Part shown: in pieces, positions 14,838-23,073 of the stretch
How the letters are laid out: each line of letters begins with the position of its first letter
How positions within the stretch are numbered: the stretch's first letter is position 1
Source: an uncultured Tessaracoccus sp.
GTDB lineage: Bacteria > Actinomycetota > Actinomycetes > Propionibacteriales > Propionibacteriaceae
Direction: 5' to 3'
DNA length: 35,582 nt
NCBI RefSeq assembly: GCF_947255005.1
Contig: NZ_CAMYFI010000022.1
Coordinates: 1-35,582, forward strand
Made by a program: the position numbers and the translations under genes
The notes under the pieces: generated by a model
What the model saw: the letters and a program-made list of their open reading frames with translations, nothing else
What the model was told of the DNA's origin: nothing
The model's database searches: none

Positions 14838-16261
14838 GCGCCAGAGCCGAGGAGCACGACGCGCACCGTGCGCAGGAGAATGGCGATGTCTTGCAGCATG
14901 GACCAGTTGTCGACGTAGTAGAGGTCGAGTCGAACGGTCTCGTCCCAGTCGAGGTCGGAGCGGCCGGAAACCTGCCACAGTCCGGTGATGCCGGGGCGCA
15001 CGTCGAGGCGACGCAGCACGTGGCTCTTGTAGGTCTGCACTTCGCTGGGTAGTGCGGGGCGGGGGCCGACGAGGCTCATGTCGCCGAAGAGAACGTTGAA
15101 GAACTGCGGGAACTCGTCGAGGCTGTAGCGGCGGATGAAGCCACCGACGCGGGTGATGCGCGGGTCGTCTTCCATCTTGAACAGTGCGCCGTCGGCTTCA
15201 TTCTTCGCCATGAGTTCGGCCTTCAGCTCCTCGGCATTGACCACCATGGAGCGGAACTTCAGGCACTCGAACTCCTTGCCCTTGGTACCCACGCGCACCT
15301 GCCGGAACAAGATGGGGCCGCCGTCGTCGAGCTTGATGGCCAGTGCCACGGCCAGCATGATGGGCCAAGACAGGAGGATGGCCACGCTTGCACCGAATAT
15401 GTCGAAGACCCGTTTCGTCCAAGCGGTGGCTCGGGCTGCGGTGGGGCGCTCGACGTGCACCAGCGGGATGCCGGCGACGGGGCGGACCGTCATGCGGCTA
15501 GCGGAGATGTCGGTGAGGGCCGGCACGACGATGGTCTGCGCGTCCACGTCTTCCAGGGCGCGCGCGAGACGGTTGAAGTCGTGGGCGCGGCTGAAGGAGC
15601 CCTCCGCGAAGACCACGGCGTCAGCTTGGGAGGCTTCGATGGCGGTAACTGCGTCGCGTGGTGTGCCCAGCACAGGCAAGCCTCCCGGGGCCTCCATGCC
15701 TTGCTCATGGTTGCGCATGAGGAGCCCTACAGGGCGGTATCCCAGCCAGCGGTTGCGCTCGATGACTCGTAGCAGATCGTCGACGTGGCTTTGCTCGCCT
15801 GCCACCAGCACTCGCGTGTTGAACTTCCCGGAGCTCAGGGCCACGTGAAGTACCCGGCGCATTACCCAGCGGCCCAAGAGTAGTAGCGGGATGCCGATGG
15901 AGAACAGGAAGATGAAGAAGCCGCGGGAGAGCGGGTAGTCGAAGAGGTAGGCAGTCACCCCGAGCAGCGCCGCAACTAGGAGCGACATGTTGAGTACCCG
16001 CTTGAACTCCTGTGGCCCTGAGCCGAGCCATCGGCGCTCGTAGGTGCCAGCCAGAGCAAACAGGGCGAGCCAGGCAGGAATGAGGCCGGCTGCAATGGGT
16101 GCGACGAGCTGGTCGACGTCGCGACCTTCGTTCCTGAACCCGGGCACTGCCTGGCGCAGGTAGATGGCTGTAAACGTCACGATGACGAGCAGAACCAGAT
16201 CTACGAGTGCCAGCCACAGTGCGGGTACGAACAGCTTTCTACGTCTGCGAACTCGAGCCAT
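14831..16261 (-). CDS. Polyprenyl-phosphate sugar-1-phosphate transferase (exopolysaccharide initiating enzyme)
   Basis: This membrane enzyme starts repeat-unit synthesis by moving a sugar-1-phosphate from its nucleotide sugar to undecaprenyl phosphate. The N-terminal ~130 residues hold about four membrane helices, then a Rossmann-like CoA-binding-type domain, then the catalytic bacterial sugar-transferase domain. The latter has KRVFDIFGASVAILLSWPIM, FRQVRVGTKGKEFECLKFRSM, DEFPQFFNVLFGDMSLVGPRP and RPGITGLWQVSGR. I use ATG 16261 (476 residues) because it is followed at once by the basic run and first helix. In-frame GTG 16291 and TTG 16303 are alternatives. Sugar specificity cannot be read from sequence. 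It is divergent from the Wzz/BY-kinase gene. Confidence 0.93.
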   Translation of the reverse strand: MARVRRRRKLFVPALWLALVDLVLLVIVTFTAIYLRQAVPGFRNEGRDVDQLVAPIAAGLIPAWLALFALAGTYERRWLGSGPQEFKRVLNMSLLVAALLGVTAYLFDYPLSRGFFIFLFSIGIPLLLLGRWVMRRVLHVALSSGKFNTRVLVAGEQSHVDDLLRVIERNRWLGYRPVGLLMRNHEQGMEAPGGLPVLGTPRDAVTAIEASQADAVVFAEGSFSRAHDFNRLARALEDVDAQTIVVPALTDISASRMTVRPVAGIPLVHVERPTAARATAWTKRVFDIFGASVAILLSWPIMLAVALAIKLDDGGPILFRQVRVGTKGKEFECLKFRSMVVNAEELKAELMAKNEADGALFKMEDDPRITRVGGFIRRYSLDEFPQFFNVLFGDMSLVGPRPALPSEVQTYKSHVLRRLDVRPGITGLWQVSGRSDLDWDETVRLDLYYVDNWSMLQDIAILLRTVRVVLLGSGAY

Positions 16262-16339
16262 ACGCTGCGGCGACCTCTTCTGAGCACCCACTGCTCTTCT
16301 CAACTACGCGGCCCAGTGTAATGGCCTGCGCAATGGGGG

Positions 16340-16368
16340 TGTCAATTGGTGTCTGGGTACGCTAAAAT
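16340..16368 (+). promoter_or_regulatory. Candidate promoter of the Wzz/BY-kinase gene
   Basis: TGTCAA (16340-16345) and TAAAAT (16363-16368) are spaced by 17 bases. AGGGAG then precedes ATG 16453. The -10 is good and the -35 is weak. Confidence 0.4.
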
Positions 16369-16452
16369 CCGCCTGAGGAGGGGCTTGCATTTCCAACAGG
16401 CGCAGGTCTGACCTTAGACTCTGCATGAGGCCAAGTTAGGGAGTGTGTTTCG

Positions 16453-18015
16453 ATGACGGTGATTGACGTCGTTCGCTTGCTGCGCAAACAGTGGTTGCTG
16501 ATTCTGGTAGCAGGCGCGATGGGTGTCGCTGGGGCAGCAGGATGGCTCTTTCTGCAGCCCGTGGTGTATGAGGCTCGTGCCACCGGGTATCTCATCGCTG
16601 CGGTGCCCTCGGGGGGAAGCGCCTACGACGCTCAGGCGACAACCACTTTCGCTGCCCAGCGGGTGCAGCAGTACATGCCGCTCATTGAAACCAAAGCCGT
16701 GGCGGATGAGATGGCGAAGGTGCTGCAGGAGCGCTCGCCAGGCGTGACGCCAGCCAAAATCTCAGCCGAGATCGTCGCCGGCTCGAACATTCTTGAGGTG
16801 CGCTCCCCCGGCAGGAACCCAGCGGAGGCGCAGGCGAGGGCCAACGCGGCGCTGCAGGCTATCGCGAACGTGATCCATCGCATGGAGACCATCCAGCCCT
16901 CCGCTGCGAAGGCCAATGAGGTTGGCAGCTTGGATGGCCTCCCGCAAGATGGTCAGCCAAGCGTGGCGCTCGTGAACTTCGAACCAGCCAATCTGCCCAC
17001 CACGCCTGTCTCTCCCAATTGGCAACGTGGGTTGCTGCTTGGGGCCGGGCTGGGGTTGGTCGTCGGTGCGCTCGTTGCCGTCTTGCGCCGTACGCTGGAT
17101 GCGCGCGTTCGTACTTCGAAGGAAGTGGAGGAGTACGCCAAGACCAGCGTGCTCGGTGTCATTCCTCAAACTGGCGAACTGAAGAAGCAGCGCAACAATG
17201 AAGCGCTGCAGGCGGAAACCGGCATGGCGTCGGAAGCGCTCAGGAAGCTGCGGACGAACCTCCGGTTTACGAGCCTCGACGATCCCCCTCGCTCCTTCGT
17301 GATCACCTCCCCTAACCCGGGCGAGGGCAAGTCGACGGTAGCTGCCAACCTGGCCAGAGTGCTTGCCGAGGCAGGGCATCAGGTGGTTCTCATCGACGCC
17401 GACCTTCGGCGCCCCATGCAGGCCGCGGCCTTCCACTTGGATAGCCACCTCGGGCTCACCCAGGTGCTCACGGGCGACGTCAGGCTTGAAGATGCCCTGC
17501 AGCAATCAGCTCAGCCCAACCTGAGGGTGCTCACGGCCGGCCGGATTCCTCCGAACCCCAGCGAAGTCACAGGTTCTCAGGTGATGGCCGACATCATCCA
17601 GACGCTGGAGATTGACAACATTGTCATCATCGATGCGCCTCCGCTGTTGCCAGTCACCGACGCCGCCGTGCTCACCGCGGCTTCAGACGGCGCCCTCCTC
17701 GTGGTTCGCGTGGGTAAGACGTACAAAGAGCAGGTGCACGTTGCGGCGAAGATCCTCGAACAAGTGCAGGGCAAACTGCTGGGAGCCGTGCTCAATGGCG
17801 CCACCAAGAAGACGATGGGGGAGGTTGTGTACGGTTACGGTAAGGGCTACGGGTACGGGGCAAGCTACTACACCTCGTACGAAGGTGGCGGTAAGCGCCG
17901 GGGCAAGAAGAAGGCCATCTCGCAACGTCCCGAGAGTGCAGTGAGCCCGGTTTCGGTGGAGCCGTACTCAGTGTCGCAGCCGCAGGCGACTCCCACGCGG
18001 GCTCGGCACGGCTGA
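16453..18015 (+). CDS. Polysaccharide co-polymerase fused to BY-type tyrosine kinase
   Basis: This 520-residue membrane protein controls chain length and export of the polymer. The Wzz-type part has membrane segments at about 15-35 and 191-211 with an extracellular loop between, ending in a Pro-containing PVSPNWQRG motif. The cytoplasmic kinase follows with Walker A SPNPGEGKST (286-295), Walker A' VVLIDADLRRP (311-321) and Walker B IVIIDAPPL (390-398). The tail has a tyrosine cluster at about 460-476 (YGYGKGYGYGASYYTSY), the expected autophosphorylation region. Fusing both functions in one chain is seen in proteobacterial Wzc and some actinobacteria. The likely opposing phosphatase is the PqqD-LMW-PTP at 9375-10244. 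Confidence 0.93.
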   Translation: MTVIDVVRLLRKQWLLILVAGAMGVAGAAGWLFLQPVVYEARATGYLIAAVPSGGSAYDAQATTTFAAQRVQQYMPLIETKAVADEMAKVLQERSPGVTPAKISAEIVAGSNILEVRSPGRNPAEAQARANAALQAIANVIHRMETIQPSAAKANEVGSLDGLPQDGQPSVALVNFEPANLPTTPVSPNWQRGLLLGAGLGLVVGALVAVLRRTLDARVRTSKEVEEYAKTSVLGVIPQTGELKKQRNNEALQAETGMASEALRKLRTNLRFTSLDDPPRSFVITSPNPGEGKSTVAANLARVLAEAGHQVVLIDADLRRPMQAAAFHLDSHLGLTQVLTGDVRLEDALQQSAQPNLRVLTAGRIPPNPSEVTGSQVMADIIQTLEIDNIVIIDAPPLLPVTDAAVLTAASDGALLVVRVGKTYKEQVHVAAKILEQVQGKLLGAVLNGATKKTMGEVVYGYGKGYGYGASYYTSYEGGGKRRGKKKAISQRPESAVSPVSVEPYSVSQPQATPTRARHG

Positions 18016-18036
18016 CCTCGGTTCGTCTTGTGAGGT

Positions 18037-18107
18037 CTTCGGTATGGCGACGATCTGGTGATATGACGATCACAGCCTCGCCCGGCCGAGTTCGGAATAT
18101 ACCGAAG
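18037..18107. promoter_or_regulatory. Possible operator upstream of rmlB
   Basis: CTTCGGTAT at 18037-18045 is the exact reverse complement of ATACCGAAG at 18099-18107. The second site is also part of a compact dyad, TTCGG-N6-CCGAA, at 18091-18106. The spacing of two like sites looks like a repressor or activator target with possible looping. TAGACT at 18117-18122 may be the -10 of rmlB. Confidence 0.4.
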
Positions 18108-18160
18108 TGGGGCGGCTAGACTGACAGCGTCGTCCCTCAGCACACGGAAGAGTGTCTCTT

Positions 18161-19159
18161 ATGTCTACTACCCTCGTCACCGGCGGGGCCGGTTTCATCG
18201 GCAGCAACTACGTGCGTTATCTGATGGAGCACACCGACGATCAGGTGGTGGTGCTCGACGCCATGACCTACGCGGCTAACGAGGCATCGCTCGCCGGGCT
18301 TCCCGAGGGCAGGGTGCGGCTGGTGCGGGGTGATGTCGCCGACCCGGAGGTGGTCGAGGATGTGGTGCGCGGGGCGGATGTCGTCGTGCATTTTGCCGCG
18401 GAATCTCACAACGACAACTCGCTTTCAGACCCGTCGCCGTTCATCCGCACCAACCTGGTGGGTACCTTCAACCTCCTGGAGGCCGTGCGTCGCCACGACG
18501 TGCGCTACCACCACATCTCCACCGACGAGGTGTACGGCGATCTGGAACTCGACGACCCGGAGCGCTTCGTCGAAACCACGCCGTACCGCCCGTCGAGCCC
18601 GTACTCGGCGTCGAAGGCCGGCTCCGACCACCTCGTGCGTGCGTGGGTGCGCTCGTTCGGGGTGCGGGCCACCATCTCCAACTGCTCCAACAACTACGGG
18701 CCGAGGCAGCACGTCGAGAAGTTCATTCCACGCCAGATCACGAACCTCATCGACGGGGTGCACCCCAGGTTGTATGGGGCCGGGCTCAACGTGCGCGACT
18801 GGATTCACGTCGACGACCACAACTCGGCTGTGCTCGCCATCGTCGAACGTGGCCGCATTGGCGAGACGTACCTGATCGGTGCCGATGGGGAGATGAACAA
18901 CAAGTCTGTGATCCAGATGATTTTGCGGCTGATGGGTGAGGACGAGAATGCGTTCGAGCACGTCCATGACCGCCCCGGCCATGATCTGCGCTACGCGATC
19001 GATGCAACTCTGTTGCGCACCGAGCTTGGGTGGGAACCGAGCTACAAGGATTTTGAGGATGGGCTTTCGGCCACCATCGACTGGTACCGCGCCAACGAAG
19101 ATTGGTGGCGGCCTATGAAGGCTGCGACGGAGGCGAAGTACGCGAAGACTGGCCAGTAG
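18161..19159 (+). CDS. rmlB: dTDP-glucose 4,6-dehydratase
   Basis: The enzyme converts dTDP-glucose to dTDP-4-keto-6-deoxyglucose, the second step to dTDP-L-rhamnose. The 332-residue SDR protein has the NAD-binding TGGAGFIGSN at the N-terminus, DVVVHFAAESHNDNS, the catalytic STDEVYGDL (Asp-Glu), and Y-x3-K in PYSASKAGSD. NCSNNYGPRQHVEKFIPRQI follows. I choose ATG 18161 since GGAAG lies ten bases upstream; an in-frame GTG at 18152 has no spacing for a ribosome-binding site. It follows the kinase gene by about 145 bases and has its own candidate operator and promoter. Confidence 0.96.
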   Translation: MSTTLVTGGAGFIGSNYVRYLMEHTDDQVVVLDAMTYAANEASLAGLPEGRVRLVRGDVADPEVVEDVVRGADVVVHFAAESHNDNSLSDPSPFIRTNLVGTFNLLEAVRRHDVRYHHISTDEVYGDLELDDPERFVETTPYRPSSPYSASKAGSDHLVRAWVRSFGVRATISNCSNNYGPRQHVEKFIPRQITNLIDGVHPRLYGAGLNVRDWIHVDDHNSAVLAIVERGRIGETYLIGADGEMNNKSVIQMILRLMGEDENAFEHVHDRPGHDLRYAIDATLLRTELGWEPSYKDFEDGLSATIDWYRANEDWWRPMKAATEAKYAKTGQ

Positions 19160-19186
19160 GTGGCAGACGCAGCTGCTGCTGCCACC
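19159..19186 (+). terminator. Possible terminator after rmlB
   Basis: GGTGGCAG (19159-19166) pairs with CTGCCACC (19179-19186) immediately after the rmlB stop, with further CAG/CTG pairing in the loop. There is no T-run, so termination strength is doubtful. Confidence 0.4.
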
Positions 19187-19371
19187 GCCTAAACGTTGGC
19201 GGCTGGGTGTTGGTGCCCGCCGTGGGCAACCGCCGCTTCGCGTGCCTGTGCAGGTGCAGGCAGCCTCACGCTCACCCCAGTAGCCTGTGCTCCGAGCAAC
19301 TGATGAAGCTTAGGTGGAGACGGGTGAATAAAGCCGCTTGTCGGGGCGAGGTTGCAAGGACAATGACAAAG

Positions 19372-19401
19372 TTGGAGTACGTTGGGGCGTTGTGCTAGCG
19401 T
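19372..19401 (+). promoter_or_regulatory. Promoter of the first Tat-secreted protein gene
   Basis: TTGGAG (19372-19377), an 18-base spacer and extended -10 TGC-TAGCGT (box 19396-19401) are repeated with identical spacing before the paralogous gene. That conservation supports a real promoter. AGGGGG lies upstream of the ATG. Confidence 0.65.
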
Positions 19402-19444
19402 ACGAAGTGACCTTCAGACCTAGTATAGTAGGGGGCTTTGCCAG

Positions 19445-20206
19445 ATGGCTGAGTTTGACAAGGCGGTGCGCCGCCGGACAGTAGTTCAGGGAATGGCGTG
19501 GTCGGTGCCGGCAGTAGTGGCAGCCAACCACCTTCCCGCCTTCGCAGCGAGCGCCTGCATTGATCACGCCGAATCATGGGGCGGTCACTTCACTGCATCG
19601 CATCTTCAGTCCACCCGCATCCCGCTGCCTGGCACCAAGATCACCAATGATTCGATCTACGCGGGCAATCTTGACGGCGATGTCATTAGAACAGACCGTC
19701 TCCCGGAGGTCTATCGGCAGTACCCGTGGGTGGATAACTTTGCGGTCATATCGCAGAGTGGCGATGCCACCGACGGCAGCATCTTGAAGCTCACCTTCCC
19801 TCAGCCCGCGTACTGTGTTGAGTTCCTTCTTCACGACATCGACTCCCAGCGCTCCGGCCCCAGAGACTTGTATCAAGACTCGGTCACGGTGACGGCTGAC
19901 GGCGGCGTTGTCAACGCGGTAGCATTCAATGCCCAGCATCTTCGGATCAAAAACAACGATTCATCGAGCGTCACCGTTGAGAGCCCCCACGAACTGTCGT
20001 CGCTCTCCAGCCGGTATGAATGGGATATGTACAAGTCAACCAATGGCACGGCGGCAATTAGCATCGTTGGCCCCATCAACGGGCTATCCATTCAGTACCG
20101 GAATGTGAGCCCGTATCTGAATCGCGGCAGTCGCCATAACTACCAGCAGATGGCTGTGAGCAACATCAAATACTCCATCAACCGGTGTGACTGCGGCGCT
20201 AACTAG
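19445..20206 (+). CDS. Tat-signal secreted protein of unknown function, copy 1
   Basis: The 253-residue product begins with a twin-arginine signal: RRRTVVQG at about 9-16, the hydrophobic stretch MAWSVPAVVAA, and an LPAFAAS cleavage region near 30-36. The mature ~215 residues are rich in Ser, Thr, Asn and Gln with beta-strand character. They contain PAYCVEFLLHDIDS (about 121-134) followed by QDSVTVTA, resembling the Asp-Ile-Asp strand pattern of secreted jelly-roll or adhesin-like domains. Four cysteines are present, including a C-terminal RCDC. I cannot name the family. A close paralogue follows at 20597-21352. Both lie between rmlB and the flippase gene, so a role on or with the polysaccharide surface is possible. 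Confidence 0.75.
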   Translation: MAEFDKAVRRRTVVQGMAWSVPAVVAANHLPAFAASACIDHAESWGGHFTASHLQSTRIPLPGTKITNDSIYAGNLDGDVIRTDRLPEVYRQYPWVDNFAVISQSGDATDGSILKLTFPQPAYCVEFLLHDIDSQRSGPRDLYQDSVTVTADGGVVNAVAFNAQHLRIKNNDSSSVTVESPHELSSLSSRYEWDMYKSTNGTAAISIVGPINGLSIQYRNVSPYLNRGSRHNYQQMAVSNIKYSINRCDCGAN

Positions 20207-20293
20207 CGCTCAGGGCTGTCCGAGCGCGTCGCTCTCGGGCACCCGAACATGGTTCTGAGTTCACTGCTGGAACAGTAGTGAACTGAAGATGGT

Positions 20294-20326
20294 AGCGACC
20301 GAGCCCCCTTACGTGGCTCGGTCGCT
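20294..20326 (+). terminator. Terminator of Tat-protein copy 1
   Basis: A perfect 12-bp stem (20294-20305 with 20315-20326) with a 9-base loop is followed by TTCTTCT. The same stem, with one compensated base pair changed, follows copy 2. Confidence 0.9.
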
Positions 20327-20527
20327 TTCTTCTGCCCGCTGCCCACCGACTCGATGTGGCTATTGCGCACCGGTTGCTTCTGTTTCAAGGGGAATGTGCT
20401 TCAGGCGGGTGCGGATGCCGACCCGATGATTTCCCTGGTGTCGGGGCACGCACGAGCCACGCGATTATGCCTGCCTGAGCCAACAAAGCCGCTTGCCAGG
20501 GCGGGTACTCAAGAAGTGAACCACAAG

Positions 20528-20557
20528 TTGGAGCGGGCTGAAGAGTTGTGCTAGCGT
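20528..20557 (+). promoter_or_regulatory. Promoter of the second Tat-secreted protein gene
   Basis: TTGGAG (20528-20533), 18 bases, then TGC-TAGCGT (box 20552-20557), matching copy 1. The ribosome-binding site before ATG 20597 is weaker (AGAAAG) than in copy 1, so the two may be expressed at different levels. Confidence 0.65.
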
Positions 20558-20596
20558 TCGAAGCGATCTTCAGACCTAATAGAAAGTTTTGCTTAG

Positions 20597-21352
20597 ATGA
20601 CTGAGTTTGATAAGTCGGTGCGCCGCCGGACAGTGGTCCAAGGAATGGCGTGGTCGGTGCCCGCCGTGGTGGCAGCCAGCCAACTTCCCGCCTTCGCGGC
20701 GAGTGCCTGCATTGACGAGGCCGAATCATGGGGTGGAAATTTCTCCGCAAAGCATGTTCAAGCCACCCGTGTGCCGCTGCCCGGCACCCAGATCACCAAG
20801 GATAGTTTCTACGCGGGCAGCCTTGACGGAGAAATCCTTAATGCGGGCAAGTACCCGGCAATTTTCCGGCAGTATCCCTGGGTGAAGAACCTGGCGGTGG
20901 TAGCTCAGAACGGCGATACCTCCCAGGGCACTCTGTTGAAGATCAAGTTTCCTCAGCCCGCGTACTGCGTTGAGTTCCTGCTGCATGATATCGACTCGAA
21001 GCACTCCGGGCCCCGTGACCGGCATCAAGACTCAGTCACTGTGACTGCCAAGAACGGCGTTGTCAACGCGACGGTGTTTAATCAAGAGCATCTTCGAGTG
21101 CTCAACAACGGCTCATCGAGTGTCACCGTTGAGAGCCCTCACGTCATTAATTCGCTTTTCTCCAAGCAGTATGACTGGGATATGTACACCGAGACGAAGG
21201 GTACTGCGGCAATTAGCATCGTCGGCCCGATCACCGAGCTCTGCATGCACTTCAAGGATGTTACCCCGGGCCTGGATACGGGTAGCCGCCACAACTACCA
21301 GCAGATCGCCGTGAGCAACATCAAGTACTCCATCAACAAGTGTGATTGCTGA
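20597..21352 (+). CDS. Tat-signal secreted protein of unknown function, copy 2
   Basis: This 251-residue paralogue of the preceding gene has an almost identical Tat signal (RRRTVVQG, then MAWSVPAVVAA and LPAFAAS). It keeps PAYCVEFLLHDIDS, QDSVTVTA, SSSVTVESPH, GTAAISIVGPI, GSRHNYQQ and AVSNIKYSIN, ending in KCDC. The middle of the mature protein has diverged (for example residues ~75-95), and an extra cysteine appears in TELCMHF. The pattern of a conserved core with variable stretches suggests surface-exposed loops under diversifying pressure, which is inference. Function is unknown. Confidence 0.75.
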   Translation: MTEFDKSVRRRTVVQGMAWSVPAVVAASQLPAFAASACIDEAESWGGNFSAKHVQATRVPLPGTQITKDSFYAGSLDGEILNAGKYPAIFRQYPWVKNLAVVAQNGDTSQGTLLKIKFPQPAYCVEFLLHDIDSKHSGPRDRHQDSVTVTAKNGVVNATVFNQEHLRVLNNGSSSVTVESPHVINSLFSKQYDWDMYTETKGTAAISIVGPITELCMHFKDVTPGLDTGSRHNYQQIAVSNIKYSINKCDC

Positions 21353-21443
21353 ACCTAGTGCGTCTAGGCGGCCCGAGCGTGTTACCCTTGGGCGCCTGAT
21401 AACGTTTCCGGATGCGCTGGCACAATAGGCAGCTGGAGATTGT

Positions 21444-21476
21444 AGCGACCGAGCTCACCCGCGTAGCTCGGTCGCT
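21444..21476 (+). terminator. Terminator of Tat-protein copy 2
   Basis: A perfect 12-bp stem (21444-21455 with 21465-21476), 9-base loop, then TTTA. It is the duplicate of the copy 1 terminator, with a C-G pair next to the loop replaced by T-A. Confidence 0.88.
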
Positions 21477-21573
21477 TTACTCCGTTTGCAACGGCCACGC
21501 AGATGCCCCGCTTCGCTCAGGCGCTGCCAGCAGCTCTATGCTGAATCCGAGAAACAGGTAGGGGAGACCAGTT

Positions 21574-23025
21574 GTGACACAGTCGGGAGCAGCGAAGGCT
21601 GGCCTCTACACACTGACGGGCACTGCGGTGCATATGCTCGTGCAAATCGCCGGGCTGGTGATCCTCGCCCGCGTGCTTCAACCTGCAGAATTCGGGGTGT
21701 ACGCCGTCGCGATGACCGTCATTGGCATCACGACGCTGTTCCAAGATCTGGGGTTGTCCACCGCCGCGGTACAGGCAAAGGAACTGCCGACGCAGGTACG
21801 GACTAACCTCTGGTGGATCAATGCCAGCGTGGGGGGCGGGCTGGCGCTGCTCACTGTAGCCCTCGCGCCGTTAGCCGCGTGGTTCTACCGCGAGCCAGCG
21901 GTGCAGACCGTCCTTTATGTGATGGCGCCAACACTGCTCCTGGCAGGCTTTTCTGCTCAGTATCGAGCCAGCCTCATGCGTTCGATGCGCTATGGCATCC
22001 TGGCGATCATCGACACCACTGCGGCAGTGGTTGGGATGACCCTCTCCCTCTTGCTTGCCTTCAGCGGCGGAGGCGTGTTGGCTCTGACCGTTCCGCAAGT
22101 GGTGACTGGCGTAGGTACCTTGACCGCCGTCGTGTGGGCCGCGAAATGGTTTCCAGGCCGCGCCAGACGGGGCTTCGGCACTCGGAAGCTGCTGCGATTT
22201 GGCGTCGCCTATTTCCTCACAGGTCTGTTGACCTATGCTCATCGAAACCTGGACGTGGTGTTGCTCGGCCGCCTGTACAGCAAGGCTGTGGTAGGGGGTT
22301 TCAACCGCGCTTCCCAAATCACGAGAGCCCCGCTGAGTATGCTCTCCAATCCCTTCGCGCGCGTTGCGCTTTCAACCATGGCGCCCGTGCAAGACGACAC
22401 CAAGGCGCTCGCCTCCCTGGCTCGAAAAGGCCAGATCATGTTGAATGTTCCCATCGCTTTCGTCGCGGGGGGGCTGGCCGCGGCTGCCGGTCCTCTGGTG
22501 GAGCTGGCGCTCGGCAACGGCTGGGGCGCATCGGTGCCGTTCGTTCGTTTGATCGCAGCCTCCGAAGCATTTGCTCTCATGGGGTCTGTCGCTGGGTGGA
22601 TCCTCACAAGCTGCGGACGCGGCAGGACGCTCATCCATCTGTCAGCGATTTCCTTGGCAACCAAGGCCGTCTTGGTCGGAATCGGCACGCTCTGGGGCGC
22701 CTACGGCATTGTCGCAGGGGTAGCGATCTCACACGTGATCCTCTGGCCGTTCTCCTTGTACTGGGCGGGCCGCGTTACGGGAGTGCGCACCAAGGAGTTG
22801 CTAGCCAGTTCCACTATGCAAGCGGCTATCGGCACCGTGAGTGCCCTCGGTGCCTGGGGTGTGGCCTCCATGTTCGTTGGTTGGCTGCCCGCACTGGCAC
22901 AGCTGGTGGTGATCGGCGTCCTGCTCCTGTGCTTCCACGGCGTTGCGATGTGGCTGTGCCCAGGCTATCGAGCCGACGTGCGTTTCGCGGTGAACGGTGT
23001 TCGGTCTGCGTTGAAACGATCGTGA
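21574..23025 (+). CDS. Wzx-like oligosaccharide flippase (polysaccharide exporter family)
   Basis: The 483-residue integral membrane protein has about 12-14 predicted helices and the family opening in which a first helix (GLYTLTGTAVHMLVQIAGLV) is followed by ILARVLQPAEFGVYAVAMT and FQDLGLSTAAVQ. This matches the WzxC/PST branch of the MOP flippases, which move undecaprenyl-linked repeat units to the outer face. Translation starts at GTG 21574 with AGGGGAG upstream. It converges with the NeuA-like gene. In the pathway it acts between the glycosyltransferases and the Wzy-like polymerase encoded at 29337-30527. Confidence 0.92.
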   Translation: MTQSGAAKAGLYTLTGTAVHMLVQIAGLVILARVLQPAEFGVYAVAMTVIGITTLFQDLGLSTAAVQAKELPTQVRTNLWWINASVGGGLALLTVALAPLAAWFYREPAVQTVLYVMAPTLLLAGFSAQYRASLMRSMRYGILAIIDTTAAVVGMTLSLLLAFSGGGVLALTVPQVVTGVGTLTAVVWAAKWFPGRARRGFGTRKLLRFGVAYFLTGLLTYAHRNLDVVLLGRLYSKAVVGGFNRASQITRAPLSMLSNPFARVALSTMAPVQDDTKALASLARKGQIMLNVPIAFVAGGLAAAAGPLVELALGNGWGASVPFVRLIAASEAFALMGSVAGWILTSCGRGRTLIHLSAISLATKAVLVGIGTLWGAYGIVAGVAISHVILWPFSLYWAGRVTGVRTKELLASSTMQAAIGTVSALGAWGVASMFVGWLPALAQLVVIGVLLLCFHGVAMWLCPGYRADVRFAVNGVRSALKRS

Positions 23026-23031
23026 ATCGTC

Positions 23032-23055
23032 GCCTCCACGGCTAGCAATGGAGGC
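23032..23055. terminator. Possible bidirectional terminator between flippase and NeuA-like genes
   Basis: GCCTCCA (23032-23038) pairs with TGGAGGC (23049-23055) around a 10-base loop, in the 48-base gap between two convergent genes. No T-run is seen. Confidence 0.4.
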
Positions 23056-23073
23056 CAGCGGGCGCCTGGATGC

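Larger units (their letters stand above)
20207..20596. other. 390-base spacer between the two Tat-protein genes
   Basis: The spacer holds the terminator of copy 1 (20294-20326), then from 20486 a duplicated upstream block beginning AAGCCGCTTG that matches 19331 onward and contains the copy 2 promoter. I see no gene in it. Confidence 0.7.

Noticed and set aside
20354..20554. 66-codon frame between the two Tat-protein genes
   Set aside because: It overlaps the duplicated promoter block, has no ribosome-binding site and no counterpart upstream of copy 1.
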